From Frankiaceae bacterium (lineage in GTDB: Bacteria > Actinomycetota > Actinomycetes > Mycobacteriales > SCTD01), in the NCBI GenBank assembly GCA_016650445.1, contig JAENVS010000005.1:1-64000 (forward strand): DNA of 64,000 nt. Direction: 5' to 3'. Made by a program: the position numbers and the translations under genes. Shown piece by piece: positions 34,156 through 44,190 of this stretch; within the stretch, counting starts at the first letter, position 1; each line of letters begins with the position of its first letter. The notes below the pieces were generated by a model. That model did no database searches. It was given only the letters and a program-made list of their open reading frames with translations, and had not been told where the DNA came from.

Positions 34156-34494
34156 TCAGCCGATCGTCGAGCTGCCCTTGCCCTGCTCGCGTCGCTTGGC
34201 GGTCCACTCGCGCATGCGGGCGGGGTAGCCGGTCGCGGCGACGTCGTAGACCGGGATGCCCAGGCGCTGGCCCAGCGTGAAGGCGGCCTTCGGCGACTCC
34301 ACCCGCCGCCGGGTCCACTCCCCGTCGCCCGCGACGAGCACGAGCGTCGTGGCGGTGTTGAGCGTCTCGGGCTCGACGAACCCCTCGACGCCACGCCGGC
34401 TGCCGGCGAACTCCTCCAGGTGCTGGACGTCCGCGGACTGGGCCCGCCTCGGCGTACCCGGCTTGTCGCGCCGCATGCGGTCTCGCAGCCCCAC
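34156..34494 (-). CDS. Conserved hypothetical protein (112 aa) upstream of lpd
   Basis: It starts at GTG 34494 behind GGGGAGGGG, an excellent ribosome site, and is divergent from lpd. The protein is basic and has no signal peptide. Segments TTLVLVAGDGEWTRRRV and FTLGQRLGIPVYDVAATGYPARMREW look like a small Rossmann-like or BRCT-like fold; the latter is only a suggestion. The longer open frame up to 35259 is a shadow of lpd. Confidence 0.65.
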   Translation of the reverse strand: MGLRDRMRRDKPGTPRRAQSADVQHLEEFAGSRRGVEGFVEPETLNTATTLVLVAGDGEWTRRRVESPKAAFTLGQRLGIPVYDVAATGYPARMREWTAKRREQGKGSSTIG

Positions 34495-34626
34495 AGCCGT
34501 CCCCTCCCCAGGCGAGCGCACCGCCGCGGGAATGCGGCAGGGGCGGTCGCGACCTGTACGTGTCGGGTGAAAGGATGCCCGAGCGCGCCGATTCACGCGC
34601 GAACGACGCACCTGCGAGGAGCAGCA

Positions 34627-36024
34627 GTGACCCAGCCAGCCGGCACCGAAGCCGCCAGTGGCCCCGTCGACCTCGTCGTCCTCGGGGGCGGGAGCGGGGG
34701 CTACGCCGCCGCGCTGCGGGCGTCGGAGCTCGGCATGACCGTCGTGATGATCGAGCGCGACAAGGTCGGGGGCACCTGCCTGCACCGCGGCTGCATCCCG
34801 ACCAAGGCGCTCCTGCACTCGGCAGAGACCGTCGACGTCATCAAGGAGGCGGGCCAGTTCGGGGTCAAGGGGACCTTCGAGTCGGTCGACATGGCCGCGG
34901 TCAACGCCTACAAGGGCAAGGTCGTCGAGGGGTTGTACAAGGGCCTGACCGGTCTGGTGAAGAGCCGCAACATCGAGACCGTCCAGGGCACCGGTCGGCT
35001 CGTCTCCCCGACGGCCGTCGAGGTGGACGGCCGGGTGATCGAGGCGCGGCACGTGCTGCTCGCCACCGGCTCTGTGCCGCGGTCGATCCCGGGGCTCGAC
35101 ATCGACCACCAACGCGTGGTCACGAGCGACGACGCGCTCGGCTTCGACGGCATCCCGGGCTCCGTGGTGATCCTCGGCGCCGGCGCGATCGGCTGCGAGT
35201 TCGCGTCGGTCTGGTCGTCGTTCGGCTCCGACGTGACCATCGTCGAGGCGCTGCCTCATCTGGTGCCGCTGGAGGAGGAGTCATCCTCCAAGCTGCTGGA
35301 GCGGGCGTTCCGCAAGCGCGGCATCAAGCAGGAGCTCAACGCCCGCTTCGAGCGCGTCGAGCACACCGACGCAGGCGTGCGGGTGCATCTCGAGGGCGGC
35401 AAGACGATCGACGCCGACCTGCTGCTCGTCGCCATCGGGCGCGGCCCGGTGTCGAAGGACCTCGGCTACGAGCAGGTCGGGCTGGAGATGGAGCGCGGCT
35501 TCGTCAAGGTCGATGCCTACTGCCAGACGTCGGTGCCCACGATCAGCGCCGTCGGCGACCTCATCCCGACCCTGCAGCTCGCGCACGTGGGCTTCGCGGA
35601 GGGCATCCTCGTCGCGGAGCGGCTGGCCGGGCTGCCCGTGACGCCCGTCGACTACGACGGCGTACCGCGCGTGACCTACTCCCACCCGGAGGTCGCCTCC
35701 GTCGGCATCACCTCGAAGCAGGCCAAAGAACGGGGGTACGACGTCATCGAGGCGACGTACGACCTCGCCGGCAACGGGAAGGCGCGCATCCTCGGGACCG
35801 CCGGCGCCGTGAAGGTCATCGCGGCCAAGGACGGCGCGGTGCTCGGTGTCCACATGGTGGGCGACCGGGTCGGTGAGCTCATCGCCGAGGCGCAGCTCAT
35901 CACCAACTGGGAAGCGCTGCCCAGCGAGGTCGCGCAGCTGATCCACCCGCACCCGACCATGTCCGAGGCCGTCGGCGAGGCCCACCTCGCGCTCGCCGGC
36001 AAGCCGCTGCACAGCCACAGCTAG
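34627..36024 (+). CDS. lpdA: Dihydrolipoamide dehydrogenase (E3)
   Basis: The 465-residue flavoenzyme reoxidises dihydrolipoamide on E2 (and on glycine-cleavage H-protein) with NAD+. The FAD-binding LVVLGGGSGGYAAAL is at the N-terminus and the redox pair is C51/C56 in GGTCLHRGCIPTK. The NAD site is VVILGAGAIGCEFASV, and the catalytic His-Glu pair is in HPHPTMSEAVGEA. It starts at GTG with GAGGA seven bases upstream. The E2 gene follows 15 bp downstream, so the two form an operon. It may also serve the T-protein system encoded nearby. Confidence 0.95.
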   Translation: MTQPAGTEAASGPVDLVVLGGGSGGYAAALRASELGMTVVMIERDKVGGTCLHRGCIPTKALLHSAETVDVIKEAGQFGVKGTFESVDMAAVNAYKGKVVEGLYKGLTGLVKSRNIETVQGTGRLVSPTAVEVDGRVIEARHVLLATGSVPRSIPGLDIDHQRVVTSDDALGFDGIPGSVVILGAGAIGCEFASVWSSFGSDVTIVEALPHLVPLEEESSSKLLERAFRKRGIKQELNARFERVEHTDAGVRVHLEGGKTIDADLLLVAIGRGPVSKDLGYEQVGLEMERGFVKVDAYCQTSVPTISAVGDLIPTLQLAHVGFAEGILVAERLAGLPVTPVDYDGVPRVTYSHPEVASVGITSKQAKERGYDVIEATYDLAGNGKARILGTAGAVKVIAAKDGAVLGVHMVGDRVGELIAEAQLITNWEALPSEVAQLIHPHPTMSEAVGEAHLALAGKPLHSHS

Positions 36025-36039
36025 GAGCTCCCCCACCTC

Positions 36040-37566
36040 ATGGCCGTCTCCGTCACCATGCCGCGCCTCGGCGAGAGCGTCACCGAGGGCACCGTCACCC
36101 GCTGGCTGAAGAAGGAGGGCGAGCGGGTCGAGGCCGACGAGCCGCTGCTCGAGGTCTCGACGGACAAGGTCGACACAGAGATCCCGTCACCCGCGGCCGG
36201 GATCGTCTCGTCGATCAAGGTGCAGGAGGACGAGACCGTCGAGGTCGGCGTCGAGCTGGCGACGATCGACGACGGAGCCGGTGGCGAGGCGGCTGCGGCG
36301 CCCGCGGAGGCTGCTCCCGCTGCGGCTCCTGAGCCCGAGCCGGAGCCGGAGCCGACGCCGGAGCCGGAGCCGACGCCGGAGCCGGAGCCCGCCCCGGCCG
36401 CGCAGGCAGCCGCTCCCGCACCCGCCACGCAGGCAGCCGCTCCCGCTCCCGCACCCGTCTCGACCGATGCGCCGCCGCCGGCAGCGGCGACCGTCGCCGG
36501 CTCCGGCGGCGAGGGCGCCTACGTCACCCCGCTCGTCCGCAAGCTCGCCGCCGAGCACGGCGTCGACCTCGCCCGCCTGCAGGGCACCGGTGTCGGCGGC
36601 CGCATCCGCAAGCAGGACGTCCTGGACGCCGCGCAGCAGTCCGGCGACGCGGCCGCTGCGCCCGCCCCCGCTGCCTCCGCCCCGGCGGCGCCCGCTGCCG
36701 CCCCCGTCCCCGCGCCCGCCGCCGCCGCACCGGCTGCTGCACCCGCACCGGCTGCACCCGCTGCCGCGGCAGCACCCGCCGTACCTGCTGCGGTTGCCGC
36801 GCAGGCCCCGGCAGCGCCGGCCAGGTCGGCCGCGCCGAGCCCGCTGCGTGGGCGCACTGAGGACCTGTCGCGGCTGCGCAAGGTCATCGCGTCGCGGATG
36901 ACCGAGTCGCTGCAGACCTCCGCGCAGCTGACCACCGTCGTCGAGGCCGACGTCACCCGGATCGCCAAGCTGCGCCAGCAGGCGAAGGCGTCGTTCGAGG
37001 CGCGCGAGGGCGTGAAGCTGTCGTTCCTGCCGTTCTTCGCCCTCGCCACGGTCGAGGCGCTCAAGGCGCACCCCGTCGTCAACTCGAGCATCGACCAGGT
37101 CGCCGGCACGGTGACCTACCACGAGGGCGAGCACCTCGGCATGGCCGTCGACACCGAGCGCGGGCTGCTCGTCCCCGTGATCCACGGCGCCGGCGACCTC
37201 AACCTGGCGGGGATGGCGCGCAAGATCGCCGACCTCGCCGAGCGAACCCGCACCAACAAGGTGACGCCCGACGAGCTCGGCGGCGGGACCTTCACGCTGA
37301 CCAACACCGGCTCGCGCGGCGCACTGTTCGACACCCCGATCATCAACCAGCCGCAGGTCGGCATCCTCGGCACGGGCAGCGTCGTCAAGCGCGCAGTCGT
37401 CGTCGAAGACCCCGAGCTCGGCGAGGTCGTCGCGATCCGCTCGATGGTCTACCTCGCCCTGACCTACGACCACCGCATCGTCGACGGCGCCGATGCGGCG
37501 CGGTTCCTCGTGACGGTCAAGGAGCGCCTCGAGGAAGGCGACTTCGCCGCCGAGCTCGGCCTGTAG
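36040..37566 (+). CDS. sucB: Dihydrolipoamide acyltransferase E2 (2-oxo acid dehydrogenase complex)
   Basis: The 508-residue E2 core subunit has one lipoyl domain (1-77; lipoylated K43 in STDKVDTE) and a long Ala/Pro/Glu linker (85-160). An E3-binding domain follows (about 163-200, [20 protein letters not shown]), then a second Ala/Pro linker, and the trimeric catalytic domain from about 270 with the CoA-dependent acyltransferase motif [15 protein letters not shown]. It passes acyl groups from E1 to CoA. Whether it serves pyruvate or 2-oxoglutarate dehydrogenase cannot be read here; in mycobacteria the orthologue is DlaT, the pyruvate dehydrogenase E2. It lies between lpd and the lipB/lipA genes that make its cofactor. 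Confidence 0.93.
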   Translation: MAVSVTMPRLGESVTEGTVTRWLKKEGERVEADEPLLEVSTDKVDTEIPSPAAGIVSSIKVQEDETVEVGVELATIDDGAGGEAAAAPAEAAPAAAPEPEPEPEPTPEPEPTPEPEPAPAAQAAAPAPATQAAAPAPAPVSTDAPPPAAATVAGSGGEGAYVTPLVRKLAAEHGVDLARLQGTGVGGRIRKQDVLDAAQQSGDAAAAPAPAASAPAAPAAAPVPAPAAAAPAAAPAPAAPAAAAAPAVPAAVAAQAPAAPARSAAPSPLRGRTEDLSRLRKVIASRMTESLQTSAQLTTVVEADVTRIAKLRQQAKASFEAREGVKLSFLPFFALATVEALKAHPVVNSSIDQVAGTVTYHEGEHLGMAVDTERGLLVPVIHGAGDLNLAGMARKIADLAERTRTNKVTPDELGGGTFTLTNTGSRGALFDTPIINQPQVGILGTGSVVKRAVVVEDPELGEVVAIRSMVYLALTYDHRIVDGADAARFLVTVKERLEEGDFAAELGL

Positions 37567-37585
37567 TCCCCGCGGGGGATAGCTC

Positions 37586-38470
37586 ATGAGAGTCGCGGTC
37601 ACCGGGGCGTCCGGGCTCATCGGGTCGGCGCTCGTACGACACCTGCGCGGTGAGGGGCACGACGTCGTCCGCTTCGTCCGGCACCGGACGACGGCACCCG
37701 ACGAGCTGCCATGGGATCCCGCCGGCCGCGCGCTCGACCCGGCGCTGCTCGATGACGTCGATGCCGTCGTGCACCTCGCGGGGGCGGGCGTTGCCGACAA
37801 GCGCTGGACGACGTCGTACAAGCAGACGATCCTGCGCAGCCGGGTCGACGGCACCACCACAGTCGCGGCGGCAATCGCCTCGAGCGGTCGGCCTTCGGTC
37901 CTGCTGTCGTCGAGTGCGGTGGGCTGGTACGGCGACACGGGCGACCGGGTCACGGACGAGACGGGGCCGCCCGGGGAGGGCTTCCTGGCCGACGTGTGCC
38001 GGCAGTGGGAGGACGCGACCGAGCCGGCGCGGGCGAGCTGCCGGGTGGCGCACCTGCGCACCGGCTACGTGCTGGCGAAGGATGCGCTTGGCCTGAGCAA
38101 GCAGGCCAGGGTTGCCAAGCTCGGGCTCGGTGCACCGCTGGGCAGCGGCCGGCAGTGGACGAGCTGGATCAGCCTTCGCGACGAGGTCCGCGCCATCGCG
38201 CACCTGCTCACCGCGGACGTCTCCGGCGCCGTCAACCTCGTCACCGCCGCCCCGGTCACCAACCGCGACATGACGAGGGCCATCAACAAAGCCGTGCACC
38301 GGCCGACCTTCCCGGTGCCGGTGCCGGGCATCGCGCTGAAGGCAGCGCTCGGTCCGTTCGCGGCAGAGGGCGTCCTGATCGGCCAGCGCCTGCAGCCAGC
38401 GGTGCTGCAGCGCAGTGGGTTCGCGTTCGCCGACCCCGAGCTCGACGCAGCTCTCGCATCGGTCCTCTAG
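37586..38470 (+). CDS. TIGR01777 family NAD-dependent epimerase (SDR)
   Basis: The 294-residue protein is an extended short-chain dehydrogenase: VAVTGASGLIGSALVRHL binds the dinucleotide, and VHLAGAGVADKRWTTSYKQ and LLSSSAVGWYGD are typical of the TIGR01777 group (YfcH/SDR39U1). The catalytic YxxxK is not evident, as often in this family. The reaction is unknown. The gene between the E2 and lipB genes is a fixed part of the actinobacterial order (Rv2216). Its stop codon overlaps that of the convergent kinase gene through a shared CTAG. Confidence 0.87.
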   Translation: MRVAVTGASGLIGSALVRHLRGEGHDVVRFVRHRTTAPDELPWDPAGRALDPALLDDVDAVVHLAGAGVADKRWTTSYKQTILRSRVDGTTTVAAAIASSGRPSVLLSSSAVGWYGDTGDRVTDETGPPGEGFLADVCRQWEDATEPARASCRVAHLRTGYVLAKDALGLSKQARVAKLGLGAPLGSGRQWTSWISLRDEVRAIAHLLTADVSGAVNLVTAAPVTNRDMTRAINKAVHRPTFPVPVPGIALKAALGPFAAEGVLIGQRLQPAVLQRSGFAFADPELDAALASVL

Positions 38471-39978
38471 GCGGGCCTGACCTGCTGCAGCCGCCAGCCC
38501 CCGGGAGTGCGCACGACCGTCACCACGAACGTCGCTGCGGATCGCGGTGCGGTCCGTTGCACGACCCGCCCTGACCCGTCGACGACGGTGTAGGCCGCCA
38601 GCACGTCCACGGCGCGCAGCGTGGCCGTCTGCCCGTCGTACGCCGAGACGGTCACGGCGCGGATCGCGTGCCGGACCCCGCGCGCCTGCCGACCTGACGC
38701 CGCCAGTGCCGCGATGGCGGCGCGGTCGGCGGCCAGCAGCGGCGAACCTGGCCCGTAGACACCCAGCAGCCCGCTGGCATCCGCGCCGGCGAACGCGATC
38801 GACCGCGCCCGGTCGAGCCCGTCGAGGACGGTCCGCCAGTCCGGTTCCGGGACGCGGGGCGCGGCGGGGGGCGCGGGCGGCTGCGCGGCGGCCTGCCCGG
38901 CGGGCGGCGTCGCGGGGGGCGTCCCGGGCTGCCCGGCCGCGCCCGGCGACGCAGCCGCGACCGACGCCAGCGGCACCGCCGCCGAGCGCCCGGACGCCCA
39001 CCCGATGCCACCCGCGAGCACCAGCACCACCGCTGCCACCCCCGCGACGACGAGTCGGCGCCGGCCGTCCCCGCCCACGTCCTCGGCAGCAGCAGGAGTC
39101 GTCGCCGGCCGCACCTCGTGCGTGGGGCGCACGTCAGCACGCGGACCGGCAGCCGCCAGGCCCCCGGTGAGCCGGACCGGCGCCGCCGCATGCGACCGCC
39201 GGATCGCGCGGGCAAAGGCCGCAGCGTCCGGCCTCCGCGTCGGGTCGGCCTGCAGCGCCTCCTCGATCGCGGCCACCAGCGGCCGCGGCGCCGATGCCGC
39301 AAGCAGACCGAGCGGCGCCCGCGCACCGGACCGCGCGGCAGCGAGGACCTCGTCGGCCGACTCGCCGTCGTGCGGCGCGGACCCACTCAGCATGTGATGG
39401 CACACCGCGGCCAGCGCCCACACGTCCGAGGCAGCATCCGGGTCGCCACCCGCCGCGACAGCCGGGTCGACGTACTCAGCAGTGCCGTCGACCCCCCCGA
39501 CCGGGACGCCCGCGAACCGCGCCAGCCCGAGGTCGGCGAGCAGCGGCATGCCCTGCGCGCCGAACAGCACGTTGGACGGGGTGACGTCGCCGTGGACGAG
39601 TCCGCAGGCGTGCGCCGCGGCGAGCGCCTGCGCGAGCGGCGCGGCGATCGTCACGACCTCGCCGGGATCCAGGCTCCCGCGGCGGGCCAGCAGTGCGGCC
39701 AGTGAGCCGCCCGCGGCGAGGTCGAGCACGAGCACCGTGTCCGCCCCCTCACCGAGCAGCGCGCGCAGTCGGACGACGTACGGCGTGTCGAGCGACCGCA
39801 GCACCGACGCCTCCCGGCGCAACGCCGCGATCGCCGTCAGGTCGCAGCCGTCGCGGAGCCGCTTGAGCGCCACCAGATCACCGGTGGACAGCTCACGCGC
39901 CCGCCAGACCTCACCGGTGGCGCCGAAGCCGATGAGCGCCTGCACGTCGTACCCGGGAAAAGCCCACACCTCGGTCAC
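38467..39978 (-). CDS. Membrane Ser/Thr protein kinase with extracellular SnoaL/NTF2-like sensor domain
   Basis: The 503-residue protein has a cytoplasmic kinase domain (10-260) with G-loop IGFGATGEVW, K39 in VALKRL, catalytic loop HGDVTPSN (HRD reads HGD), and DLG in place of DFG; both variants occur in active bacterial kinases. A Pro/Ala juxtamembrane part is followed by one helix (RRRLVVAGVAAVVLVLAGGIGWASG), then a Pro-rich linker and a 120-residue domain that looks NTF2/SnoaL-like. It has no PASTA repeats. It may sense an extracellular ligand. A TACCGT -10 (39985-39990, minus) lies six bases before the GTG, so the mRNA is probably leaderless. Confidence 0.87.
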   Translation of the reverse strand: MTEVWAFPGYDVQALIGFGATGEVWRARELSTGDLVALKRLRDGCDLTAIAALRREASVLRSLDTPYVVRLRALLGEGADTVLVLDLAAGGSLAALLARRGSLDPGEVVTIAAPLAQALAAAHACGLVHGDVTPSNVLFGAQGMPLLADLGLARFAGVPVGGVDGTAEYVDPAVAAGGDPDAASDVWALAAVCHHMLSGSAPHDGESADEVLAAARSGARAPLGLLAASAPRPLVAAIEEALQADPTRRPDAAAFARAIRRSHAAAPVRLTGGLAAAGPRADVRPTHEVRPATTPAAAEDVGGDGRRRLVVAGVAAVVLVLAGGIGWASGRSAAVPLASVAAASPGAAGQPGTPPATPPAGQAAAQPPAPPAAPRVPEPDWRTVLDGLDRARSIAFAGADASGLLGVYGPGSPLLAADRAAIAALAASGRQARGVRHAIRAVTVSAYDGQTATLRAVDVLAAYTVVDGSGRVVQRTAPRSAATFVVTVVRTPGGWRLQQVRPA

Positions 39979-40043
39979 CCGCGGACGGTAACCGCACGAC
40001 GAGGATGACGTTGCCGGCTGTCCACACCCCTAGGGTTCGGGCG

Positions 40044-40748
40044 ATGAACATCCTCGCGATCGGCGGTGGCGGCTTCCAACCGACCGAGCGGTACGGCGCG
40101 ACGCCGGGCCCGCTCATCGAGCACGCGCTGTCCCTGACGGGCAAGGACCCCGCGAAGGTGTGCGCGCTGTACACGGCAACAGGCGACGACGCACCCCGGA
40201 TCGCCAACTGGTACGCCGCATGGGCCGACCGGCCCGAGCGGATCAGCCACGTCGCGGTGATGCCCATGCCCAACGTCGGCGACCTGCGCCGTCACCTGCT
40301 CGACCAGGACGCGATCTACGTCGGCGGCGGATCGGTCGCCGGGTTGATGGTGCTGTGGCGCCTGCACGGCCTCGACGTCGTCTTCCGCGAGGCATGGGAG
40401 GCGGGTGTCGTCCTGTTCGGGGTGAGCGCGGGATCGCTGTGCTGGCACATCGGCGGGACGACCGACTCGTTCGGGCCGGAGCTGCGGCCGTGGAACGACG
40501 GCCTCGGTCTGATCCCGGGCTCCAACTGCCCGCACTACGACTCCGAGGCGCGCCGCCGGCCGCTGTACCAGCGCCTCGTCGCGGACGGCACGCTGCCGCC
40601 GGGCTACGCCGCTGACGACGGCGTCGGGCTGCACTACGTCGGCACCGATCTGCACGAAGCCGTGACCGATCGCGCCGATGCGTCGGCCTGGCGCGTGGAC
40701 ACCGACGGCGAGACGAAGGTCGAGACGCGGCTGCTCGCCGTACCCTGA
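40044..40748 (+). CDS. Peptidase E-like protein (S51, dipeptidase E family)
   Basis: The 234-residue cytoplasmic protein begins [13 protein letters not shown]. The nucleophile elbow is GVSAGSLCW, with the oxyanion-side [12 protein letters not shown], and a His in NCPHYDSE that would complete the Ser-His pair. S51 peptidases cleave Asp-X dipeptides or cyanophycin-derived peptides; other members have different substrates. ATG 40044 is preferred over an extension to 40005 because TAGGGT (40031-40036) sits seven bases before it, a typical leaderless arrangement. Confidence 0.87.
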   Translation: MNILAIGGGGFQPTERYGATPGPLIEHALSLTGKDPAKVCALYTATGDDAPRIANWYAAWADRPERISHVAVMPMPNVGDLRRHLLDQDAIYVGGGSVAGLMVLWRLHGLDVVFREAWEAGVVLFGVSAGSLCWHIGGTTDSFGPELRPWNDGLGLIPGSNCPHYDSEARRRPLYQRLVADGTLPPGYAADDGVGLHYVGTDLHEAVTDRADASAWRVDTDGETKVETRLLAVP

Positions 40749-40752
40749 TGTA

Positions 40753-41382
40753 GTGATGATCCGACGGCTCGGAGTCGTGGCGTACGACGCCGGCCTGCGC
40801 CTGCAGCAGGCGTTGCACGCGCAGGTGGTCGCGGGCGCCGAGGACATCACGCTGCTGCTCGAGCACGAGCCCGTCTACACCGCGGGCAAGCGCACCGAGC
40901 CGTGGGAGCGACCGACCGACGGCACGCCCGTCATCGAGGTCGATCGCGGCGGCAAGATCACCTGGCACGGGCCGGGGCAGATCACCGGCTACCCGATCGT
41001 GCGCCTCGCCGATCCCGTCGACGTCGTCGACTACGTACGCCGGCTCGAGCAGCTGCTCATCGACGGGTGCGCTGCCCTCGGCGTCGAGACGGCCCGCGTC
41101 GAGGGGCGCAGCGGGGTCTGGACCCCCGACGGCGCGCGCAAGGTGGCCGCCATCGGCATCCGCGTCGCCCGCGGCGTGACGATGCACGGCTTCGCGCTGA
41201 ACTGCGACCCCGACCTGGCGGCCTACGACCGGATCGTCGCCTGCGGGATCACCGACGCCACCGTCACCTCGCTGTCGCAGGAGCTCGGCCGTGACGTCTC
41301 CGTCGCCGAGGTGCTGCCGCTGCTCGAGGCACGCCTACCTAACCTCTCAACATCGGCGGCGGTCGAGGCAGCCGCGTCCTAG
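40753..41382 (+). CDS. lipB: Lipoyl(octanoyl) transferase
   Basis: The 209-residue enzyme moves octanoate from acyl carrier protein to the lipoyl-domain Lys of E2 and H-protein. Motifs are [18 protein letters not shown], the catalytic K130 in [16 protein letters not shown], and the nucleophile C164 in RIVACGI (PCG in most homologues). GTG 40753 is used because TACCCT is six bases upstream; ATG 40756 is equally possible. The gene begins 4 bp after the peptidase E-like gene and is followed by a LURP-one gene and lipA. Confidence 0.94.
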   Translation: MMIRRLGVVAYDAGLRLQQALHAQVVAGAEDITLLLEHEPVYTAGKRTEPWERPTDGTPVIEVDRGGKITWHGPGQITGYPIVRLADPVDVVDYVRRLEQLLIDGCAALGVETARVEGRSGVWTPDGARKVAAIGIRVARGVTMHGFALNCDPDLAAYDRIVACGITDATVTSLSQELGRDVSVAEVLPLLEARLPNLSTSAAVEAAAS

Positions 41383-41396
41383 GTAGCCTCGACGGC

Positions 41397-41975
41397 ATGA
41401 CCAGCCCCGCGCCGGCGTACGCCCTCGAGCTGCGCCAGCGGTTCACACCGCTGCAGAACCGCTACGACCTCGTCGGCGTCGACGCGTCCGGGAGCGAGTC
41501 GATCCTCGGCTACGCCGAGCAGAAGCGCTTCTCGCTCAAGGAGAAGGTGACGTTCTGGTCGGGCCAGGACCGCAGCCAGGTCGTGTTCACGATCGCGGCA
41601 CGCAACGTCTTCGACATCGCCGGCACGTACGACGTCGCAGCCGCCGACGGCACGGTGCTCGCGACCATCGCCAAGGACGTGATGTCGTCGTTCACGCGGT
41701 CGACGTACACGGTTGACGTCGGAGGTCGGCGGCTGGTGGGCAAGGAGCGCGGCGCGGTCAAGGCGATCCTGCGTCGCGTTGTCGAGGTCCTCAGCGACAT
41801 CCCGTGGTTCTTCCCGATCCACTTCGACTTCACGTCGAACGACGGCCTGGCCATGACGATCGAGCGGCAGATGAAGCTGCGTGACGTCTACCGGATCAGC
41901 ATCTCCGACGGCACGCTCGACTGGCGGGTCGCGGGCGCGCTCGCCGTCACGATCGACGCCTTCATGAACCGCTGA
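41397..41975 (+). CDS. LURP-one/tubby C-terminal-like (scramblase-related) protein
   Basis: The 192-residue protein is a beta-barrel-like domain without signal peptide. Recognisable segments are LELRQRFTPLQNRYDLV, DASGSESILGYAEQKRFSLKEKVTFW, and the hydrophobic C-terminal helix [19 protein letters not shown]. This is the LURP-one-related/phospholipid scramblase-like fold; a lipid-binding role is possible but unproved in bacteria. TAGCCT (41384-41389) is seven bases before the ATG. The last 14 bp overlap the convergent LLM gene. Confidence 0.8.
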   Translation: MTSPAPAYALELRQRFTPLQNRYDLVGVDASGSESILGYAEQKRFSLKEKVTFWSGQDRSQVVFTIAARNVFDIAGTYDVAAADGTVLATIAKDVMSSFTRSTYTVDVGGRRLVGKERGAVKAILRRVVEVLSDIPWFFPIHFDFTSNDGLAMTIERQMKLRDVYRISISDGTLDWRVAGALAVTIDAFMNR

Positions 41976-42879
41976 GCTGCGGCACCACCTCGGCAGCGAC
42001 GAGGTCTAGGTGGTCGAGGTCGTGCAGGTCGAGCATCTGGAGGTAGATGCGGCTCGCGCCTGCAGCGGCGAACGCCCCGATCTTGTCGACGACCTCGGCC
42101 GGCGTACCGCCGAGACCCGTCGCGCGGAGCTGCTCGGCGGTCTGGCCGATCGCATCAGCGCGCCGTCGTACCGCTGCCTCGTCTTTCCCGACGCAGATCG
42201 TCTGCGCGGCCGACAGCAGGACCGAGCGACCGGTAGCCGTGCACGCCTCGCGGACCCGATCGAACTGCGCGGCCGTCACGTCGAGCCGTCCCATCGGGAC
42301 GTTGAACTCGTCGGCGTACGTCGCCGCCAGCCGCGGTGTGCGCGTCGCACCGTAACCGCCGACGATGACCGGCGGACCGGGCCGCTGCACCGGTTTCGGC
42401 AGCGCGGGCGCGTCGACCAGCGTGTAGTGCTCACCCGCGAAGGAGAACGGTCCGTCCGACCACAGGCCCTGCACGATCTGCAGCTGCTCCTCGAGCATCG
42501 CGAAGCGAGTCTTCATCGGCGGGAACGGCATGCCGTACGCCGTGTGCTCGCCGTCGTGCCAGCCGGTGCCGAGACCGACCTCGACGCGCCCGCCGCTCAT
42601 CTGGTCGACCTGCGCGATCGTGATCGCCAGGGGTCCGGGCAGCCGGAACGTCACCGGCGTGACGAGGGTCCCGAGCCGGATCCGCGAGGTCTCCCGCGCC
42701 AGCCCGGCCAACGTGGTCCACGCGTCCGTCGGACCGGGCAGCCCGTCCCCCGAGAAGGCGACGTAGTGGTCCGACCGGAAGAACGCGTCGAACCCCAGCT
42801 CCTCGGTCCGCTGCGCGACGGCGAGCAGGTCGTCGTACGTGGCCCCTTCCTGGGGCTCGGTGAAGATCCGCACATCCAT
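41962..42879 (-). CDS. LLM-class F420-dependent oxidoreductase
   Basis: The 305-residue protein has the luciferase-like TIM barrel: [71 protein letters not shown] and [18 protein letters not shown]. These features are usual for actinobacterial F420H2- or FMN-dependent reductases. The substrate is not predictable. TACCGT (reverse complement of 42887-42892) lies seven bases before the ATG, indicating a leaderless transcript. It is divergent from lipA, 41 bp apart. Confidence 0.9.
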   Translation of the reverse strand: MDVRIFTEPQEGATYDDLLAVAQRTEELGFDAFFRSDHYVAFSGDGLPGPTDAWTTLAGLARETSRIRLGTLVTPVTFRLPGPLAITIAQVDQMSGGRVEVGLGTGWHDGEHTAYGMPFPPMKTRFAMLEEQLQIVQGLWSDGPFSFAGEHYTLVDAPALPKPVQRPGPPVIVGGYGATRTPRLAATYADEFNVPMGRLDVTAAQFDRVREACTATGRSVLLSAAQTICVGKDEAAVRRRADAIGQTAEQLRATGLGGTPAEVVDKIGAFAAAGASRIYLQMLDLHDLDHLDLVAAEVVPQLSGS

Positions 42880-42920
42880 GTGCGGGACGGTATCGGGCCG
42901 TTCCGGCGTTAGCCTGTGGT

Positions 42921-43856
42921 GTGACCGCTGTGACGCCCGACGGGCGCAAGATGCTGCGCCTCGAGGTGCGCAACGCGCAGACGCCCATCGAGAAGAAGCC
43001 GCCGTGGATCAAGACACGCGCGCTGATGGGACCGGAGTACACCGCACTCAAGTCGCTGGTGAAGTCCGAGGGCCTGCACACGGTCTGCGAGGAAGCCGGC
43101 TGCCCCAACATCTACGAGTGCTGGGAGGACCGCGAGGCGACCTTCCTCATCGGCGGTGACCAGTGCACGAGGCGCTGCGACTTCTGCAACATCGACACCG
43201 GCAAGCCGGCGGCGTACGACGTCGACGAGCCCCGCCGGGTCGCCGAGTCCGTGGCGAAGATGGGCCTGCGCTACGCCACCGTGACCGGTGTCGCCCGCGA
43301 CGACCTGCCCGACGGCGGCGCGTGGTTGTACGCCGAGACGGTGCGGCAGATCCACGCGGCCATGCCGGGCATCGGCGTCGAGCTGCTCATCCCCGACTTC
43401 GACGCGGACCCCGCGCAGCTGGCCGAGGTCTTCGGGTCTGCGCCTGAGGTCCTGGCGCACAACATCGAGACCGTGCCGCGGATCTTTCGTCGGATCCGTC
43501 CCGGCTTCCGCTACGAGCGCTCCCTCGACGTGATCCGGGCGGCCCGCGCCGACGGGCTCGTCACGAAGTCGAACCTCATCCTCGGGATGGGCGAGGAGCG
43601 GGCCGAGGTGTCCGACGCGCTGCAGGACCTGCACGACGCCGGGTGCGAGCTGGTCACCATCACCCAGTACCTCCGGCCGTCGCCGCGGCATCACCCCGTC
43701 GAGCGGTGGGTCACGCCGGAGGAGTTCGTCGAGCTGCAGGAGGAGGCGCTCGAGATCGGCTTCGCGGGTGTGATGAGCGGCCCGCTGGTGCGCTCGTCCT
43801 ACCGCGCCGGCCGGCTCTACGAACAAGCTCTCACCCGCCGCGCCGCCGCGGTCTGA
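42921..43856 (+). CDS. lipA: Lipoyl synthase (radical SAM)
   Basis: The 311-residue enzyme inserts two sulphur atoms into protein-bound octanoyl groups made by LipB. The auxiliary cluster ligands are C56, C61 and C67 ([12 protein letters not shown]). The radical SAM cluster ligands are C82, C86 and C89 (CTRRCDFC). The C-terminal RSSYRAG supplies the Ser ligand of the auxiliary cluster. The start is GTG with TAGCCT five bases upstream. With lipB and E2/E3 it forms the lipoate cofactor block. Confidence 0.95.
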   Translation: MTAVTPDGRKMLRLEVRNAQTPIEKKPPWIKTRALMGPEYTALKSLVKSEGLHTVCEEAGCPNIYECWEDREATFLIGGDQCTRRCDFCNIDTGKPAAYDVDEPRRVAESVAKMGLRYATVTGVARDDLPDGGAWLYAETVRQIHAAMPGIGVELLIPDFDADPAQLAEVFGSAPEVLAHNIETVPRIFRRIRPGFRYERSLDVIRAARADGLVTKSNLILGMGEERAEVSDALQDLHDAGCELVTITQYLRPSPRHHPVERWVTPEEFVELQEEALEIGFAGVMSGPLVRSSYRAGRLYEQALTRRAAAV

Positions 43857-43954
43857 CGATTCGGGCGAACTACTCCATTCGGGCGTGCACCGCGGTGGTT
43901 GCGGCGTCGACGTCTTCCGGGTCTTGCCCGCCGTCCGTCCGCCTCGAGGTCCTC

Positions 43955-44155
43955 ATGCGTGCCGTCCACCCCGTCACCCGCGCGGTGCAGTCCGCCGCCC
44001 TGCTGGCCCTCCCCCACGGCGGGCAGCGGATCGCCCGGCGCAACGCGTGGGTGGCGACGTCCGCGGAGGCCGCGTGGGCCCGCAATCGGCGTGAGGCCGA
44101 GCTCGCGCTGCAGCGCGCCCTCCTTGCGACCCGCCGTTCGGCCGCCGCTCAGTAG
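43955..44155 (+). CDS. Small protein of the ALPHGGQ-ARRNAW type, copy 1 (66 aa)
   Basis: It starts at ATG with GAGG five bases upstream and encodes MRAVHPVTRAVQSAALLALP followed by HGGQRIARRNAW and an Ala/Arg-rich helix. A second 66-residue protein with the same core, QSA-x-LLALPHGGQ-x2-ARRNAW, is encoded at 46170-46370. The two genes flank the sedolisin-like gene. The protein is basic and probably helical, with no signal peptide. I recognise no family. The matching length and core in two separate loci make a real gene likely. Confidence 0.75.
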   Translation: MRAVHPVTRAVQSAALLALPHGGQRIARRNAWVATSAEAAWARNRREAELALQRALLATRRSAAAQ

Positions 44156-44190
44156 CGGCACCTCGTACGCCGGCATCGCCCGTCGTTCGG

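Noticed and set aside
36187-38061. Minus-strand frame of 624 codons opposite sucB
   Set aside because: The Arg/Gly-rich antisense of the Ala/Pro linkers; no motif and no ribosome site.
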